DNA from: Girardinichthys multiradiatus
Taxonomy: Eukaryota > Chordata > Actinopteri > Cyprinodontiformes > Goodeidae
Direction of reading: 5' to 3'
DNA: 64,000 nt
NCBI RefSeq assembly: GCF_021462225.1
Contig: NC_061816.1
Location: 12,983,390 to 13,047,389, forward strand
The position numbers were made by a program, and so were the translations under genes. The notes under the pieces are model-generated. The model was given only the letters and a program-made list of their open reading frames with translations. It did no database searches and had not been told where the DNA came from. Shown one piece after another: positions 53,325-64,000 of the stretch; the stretch's first letter is position 1; every line of letters starts with the position of its first letter.

Positions 53325-54090
53325 ATGCCTGAACTCAGGAGTGCACCACTACTGACCCAAAAAAAGAAAAGTCAGCTCCAATTTGCTTACAAAAATATAA
53401 ATAAACTGAAAAGGTTCTGGGATTCTGTTTGGTGGAGCAATGAGCAGCATCTCTGGAGAAGAAATGAAGCATATGCTGGAAATAACACTGTGGGAGCACG
53501 GCGGTGGCACAGGGGTAAAACATGGAACCGATATTCAGAGGCTTCAGTCCTTGAGGCAGCTGTCTCAGGTTTGACTCCCGGCCCAGGCGACCTTCGCTGC
53601 ATGTCTTCCTCCCTCTCTCCACCACTTTTGTTGTCAGCTTACTGTCAAAAGAATTTGAAAAATAAAGGCCACTAGTGCCACAAAAAAAAAAAAAAAATAG
53701 TCATGGCGGAGGCTTAGTGATGCTCTGGGCTGCTTTGCTGCTTTTGAGTCTTCTGGGACTGAAAACCTGCAACATGTGGACGACAAAATGGACTCAATGA
53801 AATATCAGGAACTCCTGGGAGTGAATCTATTGCAGTCTGTGAGGAGGATGGTGGTGAGATATCATTAGACCTTTAAACTGGATGCTGATCCCAAGCATCA
53901 ACAAAGTCCAACAAGGCTTTGTTACATAAATAATTCTGAAAGATACTAGAGTGGACACTATTGTCACCTGACTAATTAATGAAAATTATTGGTGGAATTT
54001 TATCAATGTGGTTGCAGCTCGCAAACTCAAAAATATTTGTGAAGTGGAGGCCTTTGACCATGGGAAGTGGACTAAGATTCCTTTTTAAAC
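53325..54090 (+). pseudogene. decayed Tc1 transposase (family D) split by a SINE
   Basis: Before the SINE a frame reads LLTQKKKSQLQFAYKNINKL and then FWDSVWWSNEQHLW, where active relatives have the first catalytic Asp in WSDE; here it reads WSNE, so the Asp is lost. After the SINE, the translation SHGGGLVMLWAALL corresponds to the conserved GGGSVMVWG-like strand of Tc1 enzymes. Later GCTGATCCCAAGCATC corresponds to the NDPKH block of the second Asp. The frame is broken repeatedly and the DNA-binding half upstream (52899-53168) is only faintly visible. It is dead. Confidence 0.75.
53491..53697 (+). mobile_element. tRNA-derived SINE inserted in Tc1 family D fossil
   Basis: The head has a pol III A box (TGGCACAGGGG, 53505-53515) and B box (GGTTTGACTCC, 53568-53578) with tRNA-like spacing. 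The body CGCTGCATGTCTTCCTCCCT and the 3' end AATAAAGGCCACTAGTGCCA, followed by 16 A, match the copies at 25443 and 57760. It divides the transposase fossil. I could not find an unambiguous target duplication. The long uninterrupted A tail suggests it is the youngest of the three SINEs. Confidence 0.9.
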
Positions 54091-54304
54091 TTTGCCAAAT
54101 GAAACTTTTTTGGACCTTTTTTTAACCTTGTGATTGCAATAGTATTAGAAATTCGCTGTTTAATTTGGAGAGACCACTTGTAATATAAAATTGTGTTGAG
54201 GTATTTAAATTCTTGTTAGATTTGTGTTTTGCACCTGCTAATTTGTATATTTTAAACTATTAACCTAATTTGCAGTAGGAGTTAAATAATCCTCTGTGCA
54301 ACTA

Positions 54305-57300
54305 AGTGATGTTAAGATATGCGATGGGTATAGGACAAGTTAAAAGTGTAAAAGGGGTGCAGGATTTTATTTAGTGAGGCTTTTCTAGCTTGTACTAGTA
54401 AAATGAGCCAATTTAAAGATTTTATAAAATATGTTGTGATACCTTTTCCATTTTCTTTCTTAAAGCATATGATTTCATATGAAGAAAATGTGCAATCCCA
54501 ACATTTTTACCTTATGGTCTCATGAGTCTGTTTGCTTAATGGCATTGAAGTTGCCCTGATGAAACACACTGTCAACACCAGACTTGTTTTATGTCTCCTA
54601 TAATCTCCTGACCCACAAACATCGCATTGAATTGTTTTGTTGCACCACTGAGGCCAATCTGGGTCACACAAGTGAGATCCCAGACAGACCTTGCCACGCA
54701 CAAACAATCACAAATGTCTCCCTCTATTATCATCACTAATAGCCTCTGCTTCCCAGACTATGACCAACCAATTCTGTTAAAGTGTGACTGCCCACTTCAG
54801 ACCATGAAAGAGCTGGATTGGTCACAGGAAGCGAATAGAGATAAAAATGTGGCAAGGTTTCCATAACACAGTTGTTTTTGTAGAGTTGGTTATTTTTAGT
54901 GTAGATAACTGTTTAAAACCTGGAATATGAAGCATCATACAACCTAGGGAATGGAAAGGGAGGCCAAGATGGAGAGGGAAAGAAGGTGGAAGAGATGAGA
55001 CACTCAGACATCCAATTCTCTGCAGAGTTTGACATCTAAAGCTGAAAGCTTTTGATCCCTCATCTAAAATTGGAGTTTGGACCTCGTTAGCTTTTGCTCT
55101 GGGCATGTTAATCGCCCAACTAGGTTTCCTCATCCTGTGTCCTAATTGGACCTATGGCACAACATGTGAAAGTAAGTCTGCAGACTATATAAAGCTAAGT
55201 TTCTCTAAACTGTACCACAACACCAGTGCAATATTTGCTTTAGAAAAAAAAATTAGCATCAGGCTTTTCACATGATTAGAAGTGCATAGTGGAGTCTTAG
55301 ATGAAATCCTTTCCTGTAGAAATCAATTAATAGGGCACATTTTTTGTAGCTCGGGTCCGGATTGTGCGTTCTCTTGTAAAGCCAACTGGTTCTCAACCAT
55401 GAAGCAAGGTCAAGGGTTAATCTGGCATTAGCCACCCACTGCTGCTATGGAAGCAGATTATGTTATTTTTCCTCTCCGATTTCCTCCACAAATCCAGTAA
55501 ACAGTTGTGGGATCTATTGAATTCTTTGAGAGATTGATGTAAACAAGGTGTTGAGTGGGTGAAAGGTTGAAAGAGACGAGAGTAGATCTGACTCAACCAT
55601 GAATATTAGGATCTGAATTATTTGGTATTTAGGGAGAAAACAAATAAAGAACAATTTAGTGCAAGTTTTCTCAGCATCCCTTCATTCTGGAAGAAGGTTA
55701 CATTATGGGCAAGTGATACACCTAATTTTACAAGCAAACACTAAAAACTTTACAAATCTTAGTAATTTTTTCAAAGAAGTACTTGCATTCGTCTCCAGTC
55801 AAATCTGTCCCAACAGTTTTCACCGGACAAAGTTTGTTTTGGTCCTGAGATATGACATTATGAACGCTGACAGGCAGATATGTTTACTCTCTGAATTAAA
55901 TGCCTGTGACCTCTCCTGCTTGCTTCTATCATTTTGCCATGTGCTTTGCTGTATTTTTCCGCCTTCTCTGAGTTGAGCGAGATAGAGAGAGAATTGGAAC
56001 ACTGAGATCATGAAGTGACACACAGTGTACGCCGATTATGTGAGCCAGGTCAATGGGAATGACCTACTTCTTGCATCTACATCGTGGACTGCCACAGCTG
56101 CTTGCATCAAATCACAAAATGGATCCCTGCACACATTTTTTATTTTATTGTATTTAAAACCAAGGTTATATAGCTTCAAGATATGTATTGTAATTACTGG
56201 CACAATTAGGTTTTTTCTCAGTTTGCCAGGCTATACTGTAGTTTAAGTTTTCTGGAAAACCCTTATTTCCCACTGTAGTAAATAGTAATTAAACATGCAA
56301 CTATATCTATATTCATATTCATATTAAATCAGCAATATAAAAAGAGCCTTTTTTATTATGTACACTGTAAAACCATGCCATCTTTCAAACACAGACTAAA
56401 ATCTCGCCTCCGTTTTTGTCCACATTGTGCTTTTGTCGACATGGACAGAAAGGATACCTATTAAAATTTTATTTGAGCCTAAACTATGAGCGGGAGGGAA
56501 AGCTACTACCTTCCTGGAACCAAAGTTAATGAAAGATTAAAGAAGTAGGGCCCAGACTTGCGGAGGGAGACAGCTAAGATATAAATTGGAGGACAGATCA
56601 AAAGTTGAAAGCAATTAATTCCTTAAATGTCCTGTAATTCTGTTGTTCTAATGAACATTTGCTTTTTTAGGTAACTTGTGTATTAAATGCAAAATAATAA
56701 ATAAAAGGACTTTCCACTTTATACCAAATAAAAAGCAGAACAATGAGAAATGTGCAATTGCAAAAGGTTGTGTTGGCATTTATGGTCAGATATTATACAG
56801 AAGATAAAATTCAAATAACACCAAACATAGGAAAATGGGACCTTGGCCATTTGCCAGAAACCAAAATAAAAAAAGTAGTAATTGTGCTTTTTGCATTCCT
56901 GTAAAGAGAAAGGTAGAGAGTTGGAAACTAATAGAAAAAGTTTTCTTAATTACAACCCAGTGGAACATGAAGCATCACTATCAATTAAGCATACCAAGTT
57001 ATTACTGTTGTCTCTAAAGAAAAGGTCAATGGAAATTCAGCCATTGCAAAATGTTAAGAGGAGTTTAGGAAAAACGTATCAAAAGAGTATTAGTTTCAAA
57101 CTTTTTGCTGAAGTTAAAATTTGCATATGACCTTTAACTTATATGTAGACGGTGATCAGTCAAGTGATGCAACTGGATTTAAATTACACTGGAATGTACT
57201 AATTTAAATTAGATGTGGACTGCATGGAACTGTATAGAGTTGGACATGAATTGGACTGATTTGTCTTGTGAAGTACCAACAGATATAATTTGTTGCAAAT

Positions 57301-57749
57301 TTGCACTTTATAAATGAACCCATGGTCCTTTCATGTATTAAACATAAGGTTGTCAAGTGAAGGGTTTCACAACCAATTACGTTTTTTAAAAGCCTTGGTT
57401 CAAATAACACTAAATTCACAAGTTGTGTAGGTTATACAAATAAAATTCAACAATAAATCTTTGGTCGATTTTATTGTTTAAACTTTTTGGAATTTTATGC
57501 GTCAAGAAAAATTTACAATGGTAATGTTGGGAACTGTTGAAGAGCAAAAGCATAAACTTCCCCAAGCTGAATAACATGAGCTTGTGGTAGTTTCATGACA
57601 AATTTGAAAACAGTGTCTATTTAAGTGTTCCCCACGAAACCTTTTATAATTCAGTTTTGAAGCTACATTTAGATTTTGGAAACCAAGGAAATAATATGAC
57701 TTATTTAAGGAAGAAGTTTAATGTCAGCAGAAGATTTATTTACTAATTG
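54305..57749. other. no gene recognised
   Basis: AT-rich noncoding DNA with only chance frames. I recognise no transposon ends here. Confidence 0.5.
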
Positions 57750-57759
57750 TCTTTTTATG

Positions 57760-57943
57760 TTTTTTGCGGCACCAGTGGCCTTTATTTTATTATTTTTCAA
57801 CAGTAAGCAGATAGGAAATGGTGGAGAGAGTGGGGGAAGGGTGTGCAGAAAATATCACCGGGGGAGGGATTTGATCCTGTGACAGCTTGCGTTGAGGACT
57901 AAGGCCTCCATACATGGGTCCAGCGCCACGCCCAAGAACATTT
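57760..57943 (-). mobile_element. tRNA-derived SINE, reverse orientation
   Basis: On the minus strand the 3' end reads AATAAAGGCCACTGGTGCCG followed by A-rich sequence. The body has CCCCCACTCTCTCCACCATT, and the head carries GGATCAAATCC as a decayed B box. It is flanked by a 10-bp near-direct repeat, TCTTTTTATG (57750-57759) and TCTTTGTATG (57944-57953), with one mismatch. Confidence 0.85.
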
Positions 57944-57953
57944 TCTTTGTATG

Positions 57954-58146
57954 TTTTTTTTAGCAGCAAGCTGCCAACTTCATTTATAGATTTAAACCTA
58001 ATCAAATGGTGGCTCAAGTGACTCCCGTCAGGTGGCCGGGTTAGTGTCAGCTGTGGGCTGCAGGGGCTACGTTGGGCTCTCGTGCCCTCCCTCTGGACCC
58101 TTTCAGCAGCTACCTCATCAGGTGGGATAGTAATGTGCCCTACCCA
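57954..58146. other. no feature recognised
   Basis: Short gap between a SINE and a LINE end; moderately G+C-rich, with no recognised content. Confidence 0.4.
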
Positions 58147-58885
58147 ACATCAGAATCAGCTTTGTTGCCAAGTTCGTACATACAAACTAGGAATTTGACT
58201 CCGGTACACTTTGCTCTTTGGTTTTGTTTTTGCATTACAGAATATACAGATTGACAATATACACATATCTAATAAAAAAGGTGCATTTGCAACATCTGTA
58301 TGCTGTTGTTTTTTACTCTATTGAATGTCCAACAGAGAAACAGCCTGGGGGAAGAAACTGTCTCTGTAGCGGCTGGTTTTAGTGAACAGTGCTCTGTAGT
58401 GGCGGCCTGAAGGTAAAACTCTGAACAGTTTATGTGCAGGGTGTGTGGGGTCTGCAGAGATTTTAGCAGCTCTTTTCCTGACCCTAGACCTGTATAAGTC
58501 CTGGATGGAGGGACGGTCAGCCCTGATTATTCTCTCTGCATTCCTGATTATTTGTTGCAGTCTGGACCTGTCCTGTTTTGTGGATGAGCCAAACCACACT
58601 GAGATGGATGAAGACAGGACAGACTGAATGATGGCAGTGTAGAAGATAACCAGCAGCTCCTGTGGAAGGTTGAACTTCTTGAGTTTCCCCAGGAAGTACA
58701 GTCTCTGTTGGGCCTTCTTTCAAACAGTGTCTATGTGTGAAGACCATCTCAGGTCCTCCGAGATGGTGGTTCCTAAGAGCCTGAAGTGGTCTACGGCCGA
58801 TACAGTGTTGTTGAGGATGGTGAGGGGGGTGTATGGGGGTGGTGTTCTCCGAAAGTCCATCACCATTTGGTGACATCTACATAAA
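58147..58885 (-). mobile_element. 5'-truncated L2-type LINE
   Basis: On the minus strand the 3' untranslated end reads GTATGTACGAACTTGGCAAC and AAAGCTGATTCTGATG, the hallmark end of fish L2-like LINEs. Upstream lies the C-terminal coding part. The element starts around 58885, so most of the LINE is missing. Confidence 0.85.
58318..58876 (-). pseudogene. C-terminal part of an L2-type LINE protein
   Basis: The final segment (58599 to 58318) reads MWFGSSTKQDRSRLQQIIR, then AERIIRADRPSIQDLY, SRVRKRAAKISADP and RHYRALFTKTSRYRDSFF, ending at a normal stop after LLDIQ. This is the conserved end of L2-type ORF2 after the reverse transcriptase. Upstream (to 58876) a different frame carries the preceding segment (for example LGNHHL-like and SSHIDTV-like text out of frame), so at least one frameshift separates them. 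No endonuclease or RT palm remains. Inactive. Confidence 0.82.
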
Positions 58886-59862
58886 ACAAACAACAAAAAT
58901 AAAAAGAAATGCGGTGGTATGCTTTGGAAAAGATGTTGTGGTGAGAAAGCTGTTTTGGATTAAGCTCCACTCTAAACTGTTGTAGTCAGGGTCAAGTCAA
59001 AACAATTCTCATGAAATTAAGTATGGCAGGAGGATAAGAAGAAAGCAGTGCATATTTTATATATTATTTACATTGTGCATGTTAAAGCATGCATGCTGCG
59101 TAAAATTGTTTAAGTATAAATAGGTTTACAAAACACCATGTTATTAGCAATAGATTGGTTACAAAGATCATTTCTGATCACTTGTGGAAGCTCCTGTCGA
59201 GAGGAGAAAAAATAACACCAAAGCATTGTTCCTCTACTTCATCAGTTCTGTATTGCCCCCCACTGAAGACTATTGGTACTGACATTTCTCTTTCTTTCTC
59301 TCTTTCTCACTCTCTCCTTTTTTCCTCCCGTCTCCCTTCTTTTGCTTTGTACTCAGTCACCTCACTCAATGGTTCAACAGTGTCACCTATAGTATGTTTA
59401 GAGGCATTTCACCCTCTCTTAGCTGCTGGTTTAAATTTGTCTGTCTGTGGCTGCATTACTACAAACAAATTGGTTTATATGTCTTCATCTGAAAGCAGTC
59501 AATGCATCCTCTTCTGTCAATGCCTTCAGGATCCTTCACTGTCAAGCAGTCACTACACAGCTCCATCAATTTATATATTTCCTGGCTTTGGAAGATTTTT
59601 TAAGCCTTAATGCTTTTTTCTGAGGTTCCATAATGCCTTTTGCTTTTTATTACTCGACTGACAGCTGTGCGCACAAAGTGACTGGTTCAAAATGTTCAGA
59701 GATATTTCTATGCAATGTTTTCTTCTTTTCTGCTGCCCTATTTGTTTTGTATTTTGTCCATTTCTGGACAGCACTCATGCTTCAAGAGGCCATGTAACGT
59801 TACTTCAAGTTGTGATCAACTGAATGACAATTGCAATTTGTTACCAATCTGTTAATTTTTAA
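58886..59862. other. no gene; pyrimidine-rich tract
   Basis: Noncoding DNA. About 59284-59345 is a C/T-rich tract (CTCTTTCTTTCTCTCTTTCT). The 151-codon frame at 59155-59610 crosses that tract and looks compositional rather than genic. Confidence 0.5.
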
Positions 59863-59864
59863 TA

Positions 59865-61041
59865 CAGTGTTTAGTTATTTTGTATGTTTCATTATTTACA
59901 AATTAAGAAAGAAACGTTTGACTCCATTAATTTCTGGGAACATGTCTTCTGTTTTTGGTGTTTTGACATAAATGCAACTTTCAAACTAAACCAAATAAAT
60001 ACAAAGAGTTTTTCTCACATATTGATTTTATTTCTTGGGGGAAACAAAAACCGAACCAACTGATCCCATTGTGAAAAAGTAATTGCCACTTCAACTTAAC
60101 TGTCTGTGCCACCCTTGGATAAACTACTGCCATCAAGCGTTTGTGACAAATGGCAATGAGCATTTTATTGCAATGAAGGTATTTTGGCCCACTCTTCTTT
60201 GCAGAATATTACATTTGTTTTTTTTTTGTTTTTTTTTTACATGTACAGAAGAGTCCCCTGCAGGTATGTTTTGAATCATTGTCCTGCTGCATAAACTAAG
60301 TGAGGTTGAGCATAAGATCACTAACTGATGGTTGGAAATTCTCCATCAGGATTTTTGGCTAGAGAGCAGAATTCATGGTTCCATTCATGATGGTTAGTCG
60401 TCTAGGTCCTGAAGCAGAAAACCACCATAGTTGACAATGTTCTTTTTCTGAAATGCTGTGCTGACTTTATGTCAGATGTGAATGCCACTTTGTCAAGTCT
60501 CGTTTTTATCGTTGAATCATAAACACTGTCCTCAAGTCAGGTCTGCAGTGCTTTAGATGTTGTTCTAGGATATTTTGTGATGACCTGGATGAGCCGTTGA
60601 CACTATTGGAGTGATTTTCCCACGTCAGCCACTCATCGGGAGATTTACCATCATTTCCTGGTTTCTCCAGTTACCTGCGCTCACGGTTTAGTCCCAAAGA
60701 CTTGGATATGGCTCTCTCTTTCTAGACTGACAGATGTCAGTGAATTCTTTTCTATTCTTGAATTTTTTAGCATCTTTGTATAGTGTGTTGCTTTCTGAGA
60801 TATTTTAGTCCGTCGCATGTTGTCAGACAAATTCATTCCTTGATTTTACAGGTCAGACAGAAAATAAGGCTGCATGTGGCCAAGGAAACTGAACCAAAAA
60901 ACAAGGCTTAACCCTCCAAATAAATGAAGCAAACTGCTTCATTTATTTTCTTAGGTTATTTTGGTGGTCCTAAACATTTAAGTGCAACAATAAAAGAAAC
61001 ACAGAAATCTGTTAGGGGAAAATACTTTTTTCATGGTACCT
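59865..61041 (-). mobile_element. Tc1-type transposon fossil (family B), internally deleted
   Basis: TA (59863-59864) precedes CAGTG at 59865, and TA (61042-61043) follows the other end near TACTTTTTTCATGGTACCT. Between, on the minus strand, GTGAAAAAGTAATTGCCACT, CCATCAAGCGTTTGTGACAA, TTTTGGCCCACTCTTCTTTG, GAATTCATGGTTCCATTCAT and TTCTTTTTCTGAAATGCTGT follow the order of a family B transposase read backwards. A stretch around the second Asp is missing (replaced by T-rich sequence near 60210-60250), and frameshifts are frequent. Confidence 0.8.
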
Positions 61042-61043
61042 TA

Positions 61044-62722
61044 AGTCTAACATATATTTTTTTGCAGAAACGTCTTTTAATCCATTTCCGTTCTCCTCTT
61101 CATCAACACAAAACTATTATCCGCCTTCAAATATCACAGGGCCTGGAAACTGACAGCACTGCAGAAATCTCAAGTGGGGGGGCAGTTTATCTGCAGCACT
61201 TTCCCCCTTCTTTTAAATCAGAGGAAACCATGCATGAGAATGAGAAAGATACTCTGAGCTCTTAGCATCCTATTGTCTGATGCTTTCATCTCAGCCAACA
61301 GTCACATCTGCTGAAAATCCTTCCTGGTGAAAGATAAGACTGGACACATTTCCTGCATCAAAACTGCATACATTATATTACAAAAGTATACTTACTTTGT
61401 CACCTCTGTTGTGCCTTGTGGAAATTTGACTTCTGCTGAATAAAAGCAAGGGTCATGAAACTGACGGTTTGAAAATTGCCGGTGGACAGTCTATTTCTGC
61501 AACAATGCAAGCATTGTTGTTCTGTACACTGCTGGTAGCAGCACAAATTGTGCATAACATTGGCACTTTGGGTTTGGTGTTATCAGTGTTTACTGTAGCT
61601 ATTCAATGCAATTTGACCATGGATACATTTGTGCTGAAATCCACAGTGTTTAGAAACGATCAGCAAAGTAGATTACAAACCAGTGCTGTGCAAGTTCTTC
61701 AGAAAGCCAAATCCATTTTATATACATAAAATAGAGGAATTGTTGTAGCATTGAAACACTTCCAAGGTCTCCAATTAGGAACAACTTAATGTTACTCTGA
61801 ACATGCTTACTTTGTATTTCTGTTACCTTTGAAATGTCAGTATGCCTAGATCTTACAGGGAAAAGACTGACTGCTTCAGCATTGGGAAGAGGGAGCACAG
61901 AATTATTAAAAATAAAATTAAAATAAACAAAACCAGGAAAAGTCCATCATACCTGAGCCAAAACTGTACAGCACACAAAACAAGACAAACAACTCACGCA
62001 AACCAAAAACAAAAGCCTCAGAGAAAACATTGAGAAATAAAATTCTAAAAATGCACAACATCAAAACGAAGGATTGTGAGTGTGTATGGAACACTTTAGT
62101 CTGTTCAGCCAATGAGGCTATAACTCCTGCAGTACCATACTCCATAGAAAGAGCTTTTAAAAAGCTATTTTACCAGATGGCGCTAGATCTCACCAGAGGG
62201 TATGTTAACGAAGACTGAGGGGTAAAATCATTTCACTTCTTGTGTTCAAGACAAAATTGTGTGCTGTATGTTTATATGACAAATATATCAGCTGCACAAT
62301 TTAAAAACAGATGCATGCAACTGGTTTGTATCACATTTTGAAAAAAAAAGATTAAGACCTCCAAACAACAGTCAGACATGTCAAAAGTGTTACTATCCTT
62401 AGTTTCTATTACTTCACATTTTGTCATTTCAACAACTGGCCCAAGCAAGCTGCTCAAAACCTAATCCAGACTAGTAGACCAAAGATTTGCCACAGTTGGC
62501 AGCCTCAAAATTAGCTGAGGCTAGCAGACCAATAACCAACCCAAGTTAGCAACCTTCCAAAATATTGGCTGTTCATTCTCATTGCACTTAAGCAGTAACC
62601 TTATACAGCCACTACTAAAGTAAAAATACTTTAATAGCTTTGTAGAATATGACATTTTAAAGTCTGCAGGTGTGAATGGTTTATGATCTTATGTGTTAAA
62701 GCAGAAATCCTATCATCTTAAT
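61044..62722. other. no gene recognised
   Basis: AT-rich noncoding DNA. The most motif-like site is TTACCAGATGGCGCT at 62170-62184, which fits the CTCF core at 13 of 15 positions. Confidence 0.5.
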
Positions 62723-62730
62723 CTTTAATC

Positions 62731-62940
62731 CAGGGGTCTCCAACTCTAGTCCTCGTAACCTACAGCTTTTAGATGCTTAAACACACCTGAGACAATTATC
62801 AAGGCCATTAGTGGGACTCTTTAGAACTTGATGGGACGCCAAGAAGGCAATTCAGGAAATTGATTGAGGTGGTTTGGACCAGGGACGCATCTAAAGGTTG
62901 TAGGACAATGACCCTTGGGGACTGAAGCTTGAGATCCTCA
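62731..62940. mobile_element. hAT-type MITE with perfect 8-bp target duplication
   Basis: The 210-bp element starts CAGGGGTCTCCAACTCTAGT and ends with a decayed complement (GGGGACTGAAGCTTGAGATC). It is flanked by CTTTAATC at 62723-62730 and again at 62941-62948. CAGGGGT-type ends and 8-bp duplications are typical of hAT elements. The interior (TAAACACACCTGAGACAATT, GGTTTGGACCAGGGACGCAT) is noncoding, so it depends on a transposase elsewhere. Confidence 0.9.
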
Positions 62941-62948
62941 CTTTAATC

Positions 62949-64000
62949 ATTAATAGAGAATTCCCTGGACAGATTAAACTGTGCAGTTTTAAAGCTTTAC
63001 TTTACATCATCAGGCATAATTTTATTAGAAATATAGAGATATTTCCATTTTAATCTGTATATGAATAAAGATATTTGAGATATTTCATCTTGACATGATT
63101 TATTATCGTAGCTAGCAAAGCTCTGCCTTTACATTTCAGTGGAAACCATGGTCATTGGGTGTGCAATATCAGCACAAACATGAACTGAAACTCCAAGGCT
63201 AAGAAAACAGCCTGACAGCAACAGCACTCAGACTGAAAAAATGAGCCAGCTCCTCTGCTGGAGGAATAAGTTGACACATTTGCTAATTACTAACAGGCTG
63301 CTGCTGCAGCAGCAGCAGCTGCACCTCATATGAAAAACATCCTTCCCACTGACATGTTAATGTTAATAAGGAAAGCCTTTGCAGTTTTACTAAAATAGAT
63401 CCAAATATAAATCGTACTCCAAGATTTAAAATTACATCTCGAGTACCATTATACAGTCACACTTTGCAGTGAATTATAAACTAACACTGAATGCCAATAA
63501 GCAAAAGCAGCAGTTTATGCTCACAGCGGCATTTGCAAATCAGTTAAACTTAGTAGTTTAGATTGGCTTTGAGATTTGTTATAGTACAGTTTTAAGCACC
63601 TTCTAACAAACTCCTCGAAGCTCAAATATGGGTACGTAATAATTTTAGTCCGTTGCCAGATGGCAATCTTGGTAATTTCGGTTTGGTCAGGGCTAACCTG
63701 ACCTTCTTACTGACATTACACAATCTCCGGCAAGGAAGAACTTCGATCATGCCTTTTTAATTGATCTGTTGCTACATTTGATGTTTGCTGGTGGGTTTGG
63801 CAGAATCTACAGTTAACTTTTTTTACAGAGCTAAAAAGAAAAGCAGCTTTCAACACTGCAATCATTTAGCAGTTGTCAGCTTCATTGAGATATAAGACCT
63901 CCCAAGAAAGCTGTGGAAAATAAGCCGTTTCACACCATTTAATCTCAAATCCCTCTGCTGTTTTCCCCTCTTTTCTCTTTCTATTCTCCTGCTCCTGTCT
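62949..64000. other. no gene; possible conserved noncoding block
   Basis: No coding signal. At 63230-63370 an AT-rich homeodomain-like TTGCTAATTACTAA, a (CTG)4-(CAG)5 hairpin (63298-63322), CAGCTG and CATATG E-box motifs cluster. The arrangement is compatible with an enhancer but is only suggestive. Confidence 0.35.

Larger units (their letters stand above)
52676..54302 (+). mobile_element. Tc1-type transposon fossil (family D) carrying a SINE
   Basis: TA precedes CAGCTGCACTTAAAATTATT (52676) and follows the complementary end AATCCTCTGTGCAAC (to 54302). The plus strand holds decayed transposase pieces: near 53340-53480 (QLQFAYKNINKLKRFWDSVW) and, after the SINE, from 53699 (TCATGGCGGAGGCTTAGTGA, ATGCTGATCCCAAGCATCAA). 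Many stops intervene, and the region around the second Asp is decayed. A tRNA-SINE interrupts it at 53491-53697. Confidence 0.82.

Noticed and set aside
56047..56065. AGGTCA and TGACCT with 7-base spacing as a nuclear receptor element
   Set aside because: The spacing does not match established inverted-repeat response elements, and the half-sites are short enough to occur by chance.
59155..59610. 151-codon plus-strand frame
   Set aside because: It runs through a CT-rich tract and gives a Ser/Leu-rich translation, with no motif, homologue or exon borders recognised.

Overview
The window looks like teleost fish nuclear DNA. It is AT-rich, non-operonic sequence without long host reading frames, and it is packed with repeat types characteristic of ray-finned fish: many Tc1-type DNA transposons, a Rex3-type LINE, L2/Rex1-like LINE 3' ends, tRNA-derived SINEs, solo LTRs and hairpin-type non-autonomous elements. 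I recognise no complete host protein-coding gene. The only credible host gene signal is a CCAAT/TATA-like/GC-box promoter with a probable first exon ending in a consensus splice donor at about 47.5-47.95 kb. A weaker 5'-exon candidate lies at 5.8-6.1 kb. The window is therefore intergenic and/or intronic.

Mobile DNA dominates. Four copies of one young Tc1 family (1610-bp consensus, 200-bp terminal inverted repeats, 334-aa DD34E transposase) sit at 9165-10739 (+), 28157-29766 (-), 34382-35991 (+) and 37855-39422 (+). Their lengths differ from 1610 bp only by one internal deletion each in the first and fourth copies. Each copy is in a different state: C-terminal frameshift truncation, apparently intact, full length with a catalytic Asp-to-Asn change, and in-frame loss of the inter-domain linker. 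At least five older Tc1 families are present as fossils (3657-4777, 13488-13577, 14426-15760, 24165-24950, 25184-26604, 28024-30925, 32940-33900, 52676-54302, 59865-61041). A separate IS630-like (DDE_3-type) fossil lies at 40108-41261.

Insertions are often nested. At 28.0-30.9 kb an old Tc1 carries a solo LTR with a perfect 5-bp target duplication, and the LTR carries the one apparently intact young Tc1. Two Tc1 fossils carry tRNA-SINEs. Two Tc1 elements sit inside copies of a common fish interspersed repeat. A 323-bp-arm foldback at 36192-37316 contains a second, inner foldback whose two arms each carry a near-consensus CTCF core in convergent orientation. A second foldback lies at 11429-12133, and a hAT-type MITE with a perfect 8-bp duplication at 62731-62940.

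Region by region: 0-9 kb is mostly plain noncoding DNA with one Tc1 fossil. 9-20 kb is Tc1 copy 1, a foldback, a Tc1 fossil and a Rex3 fossil. 21-31 kb holds the solo LTRs, Tc1 fossils and the nested stack. 32-41 kb holds another Tc1 fossil, copies 3 and 4 flanking the large foldback, and the IS630-like fossil. 43-48 kb holds LTR-like pieces, a LINE 3' end and the promoter/exon candidate. 48-64 kb is noncoding DNA with SINEs, an L2-type LINE end, Tc1 fossils and the hAT MITE. Family names come from recognising sequence patterns by eye. No database search was possible, and percent identities are by-eye estimates.
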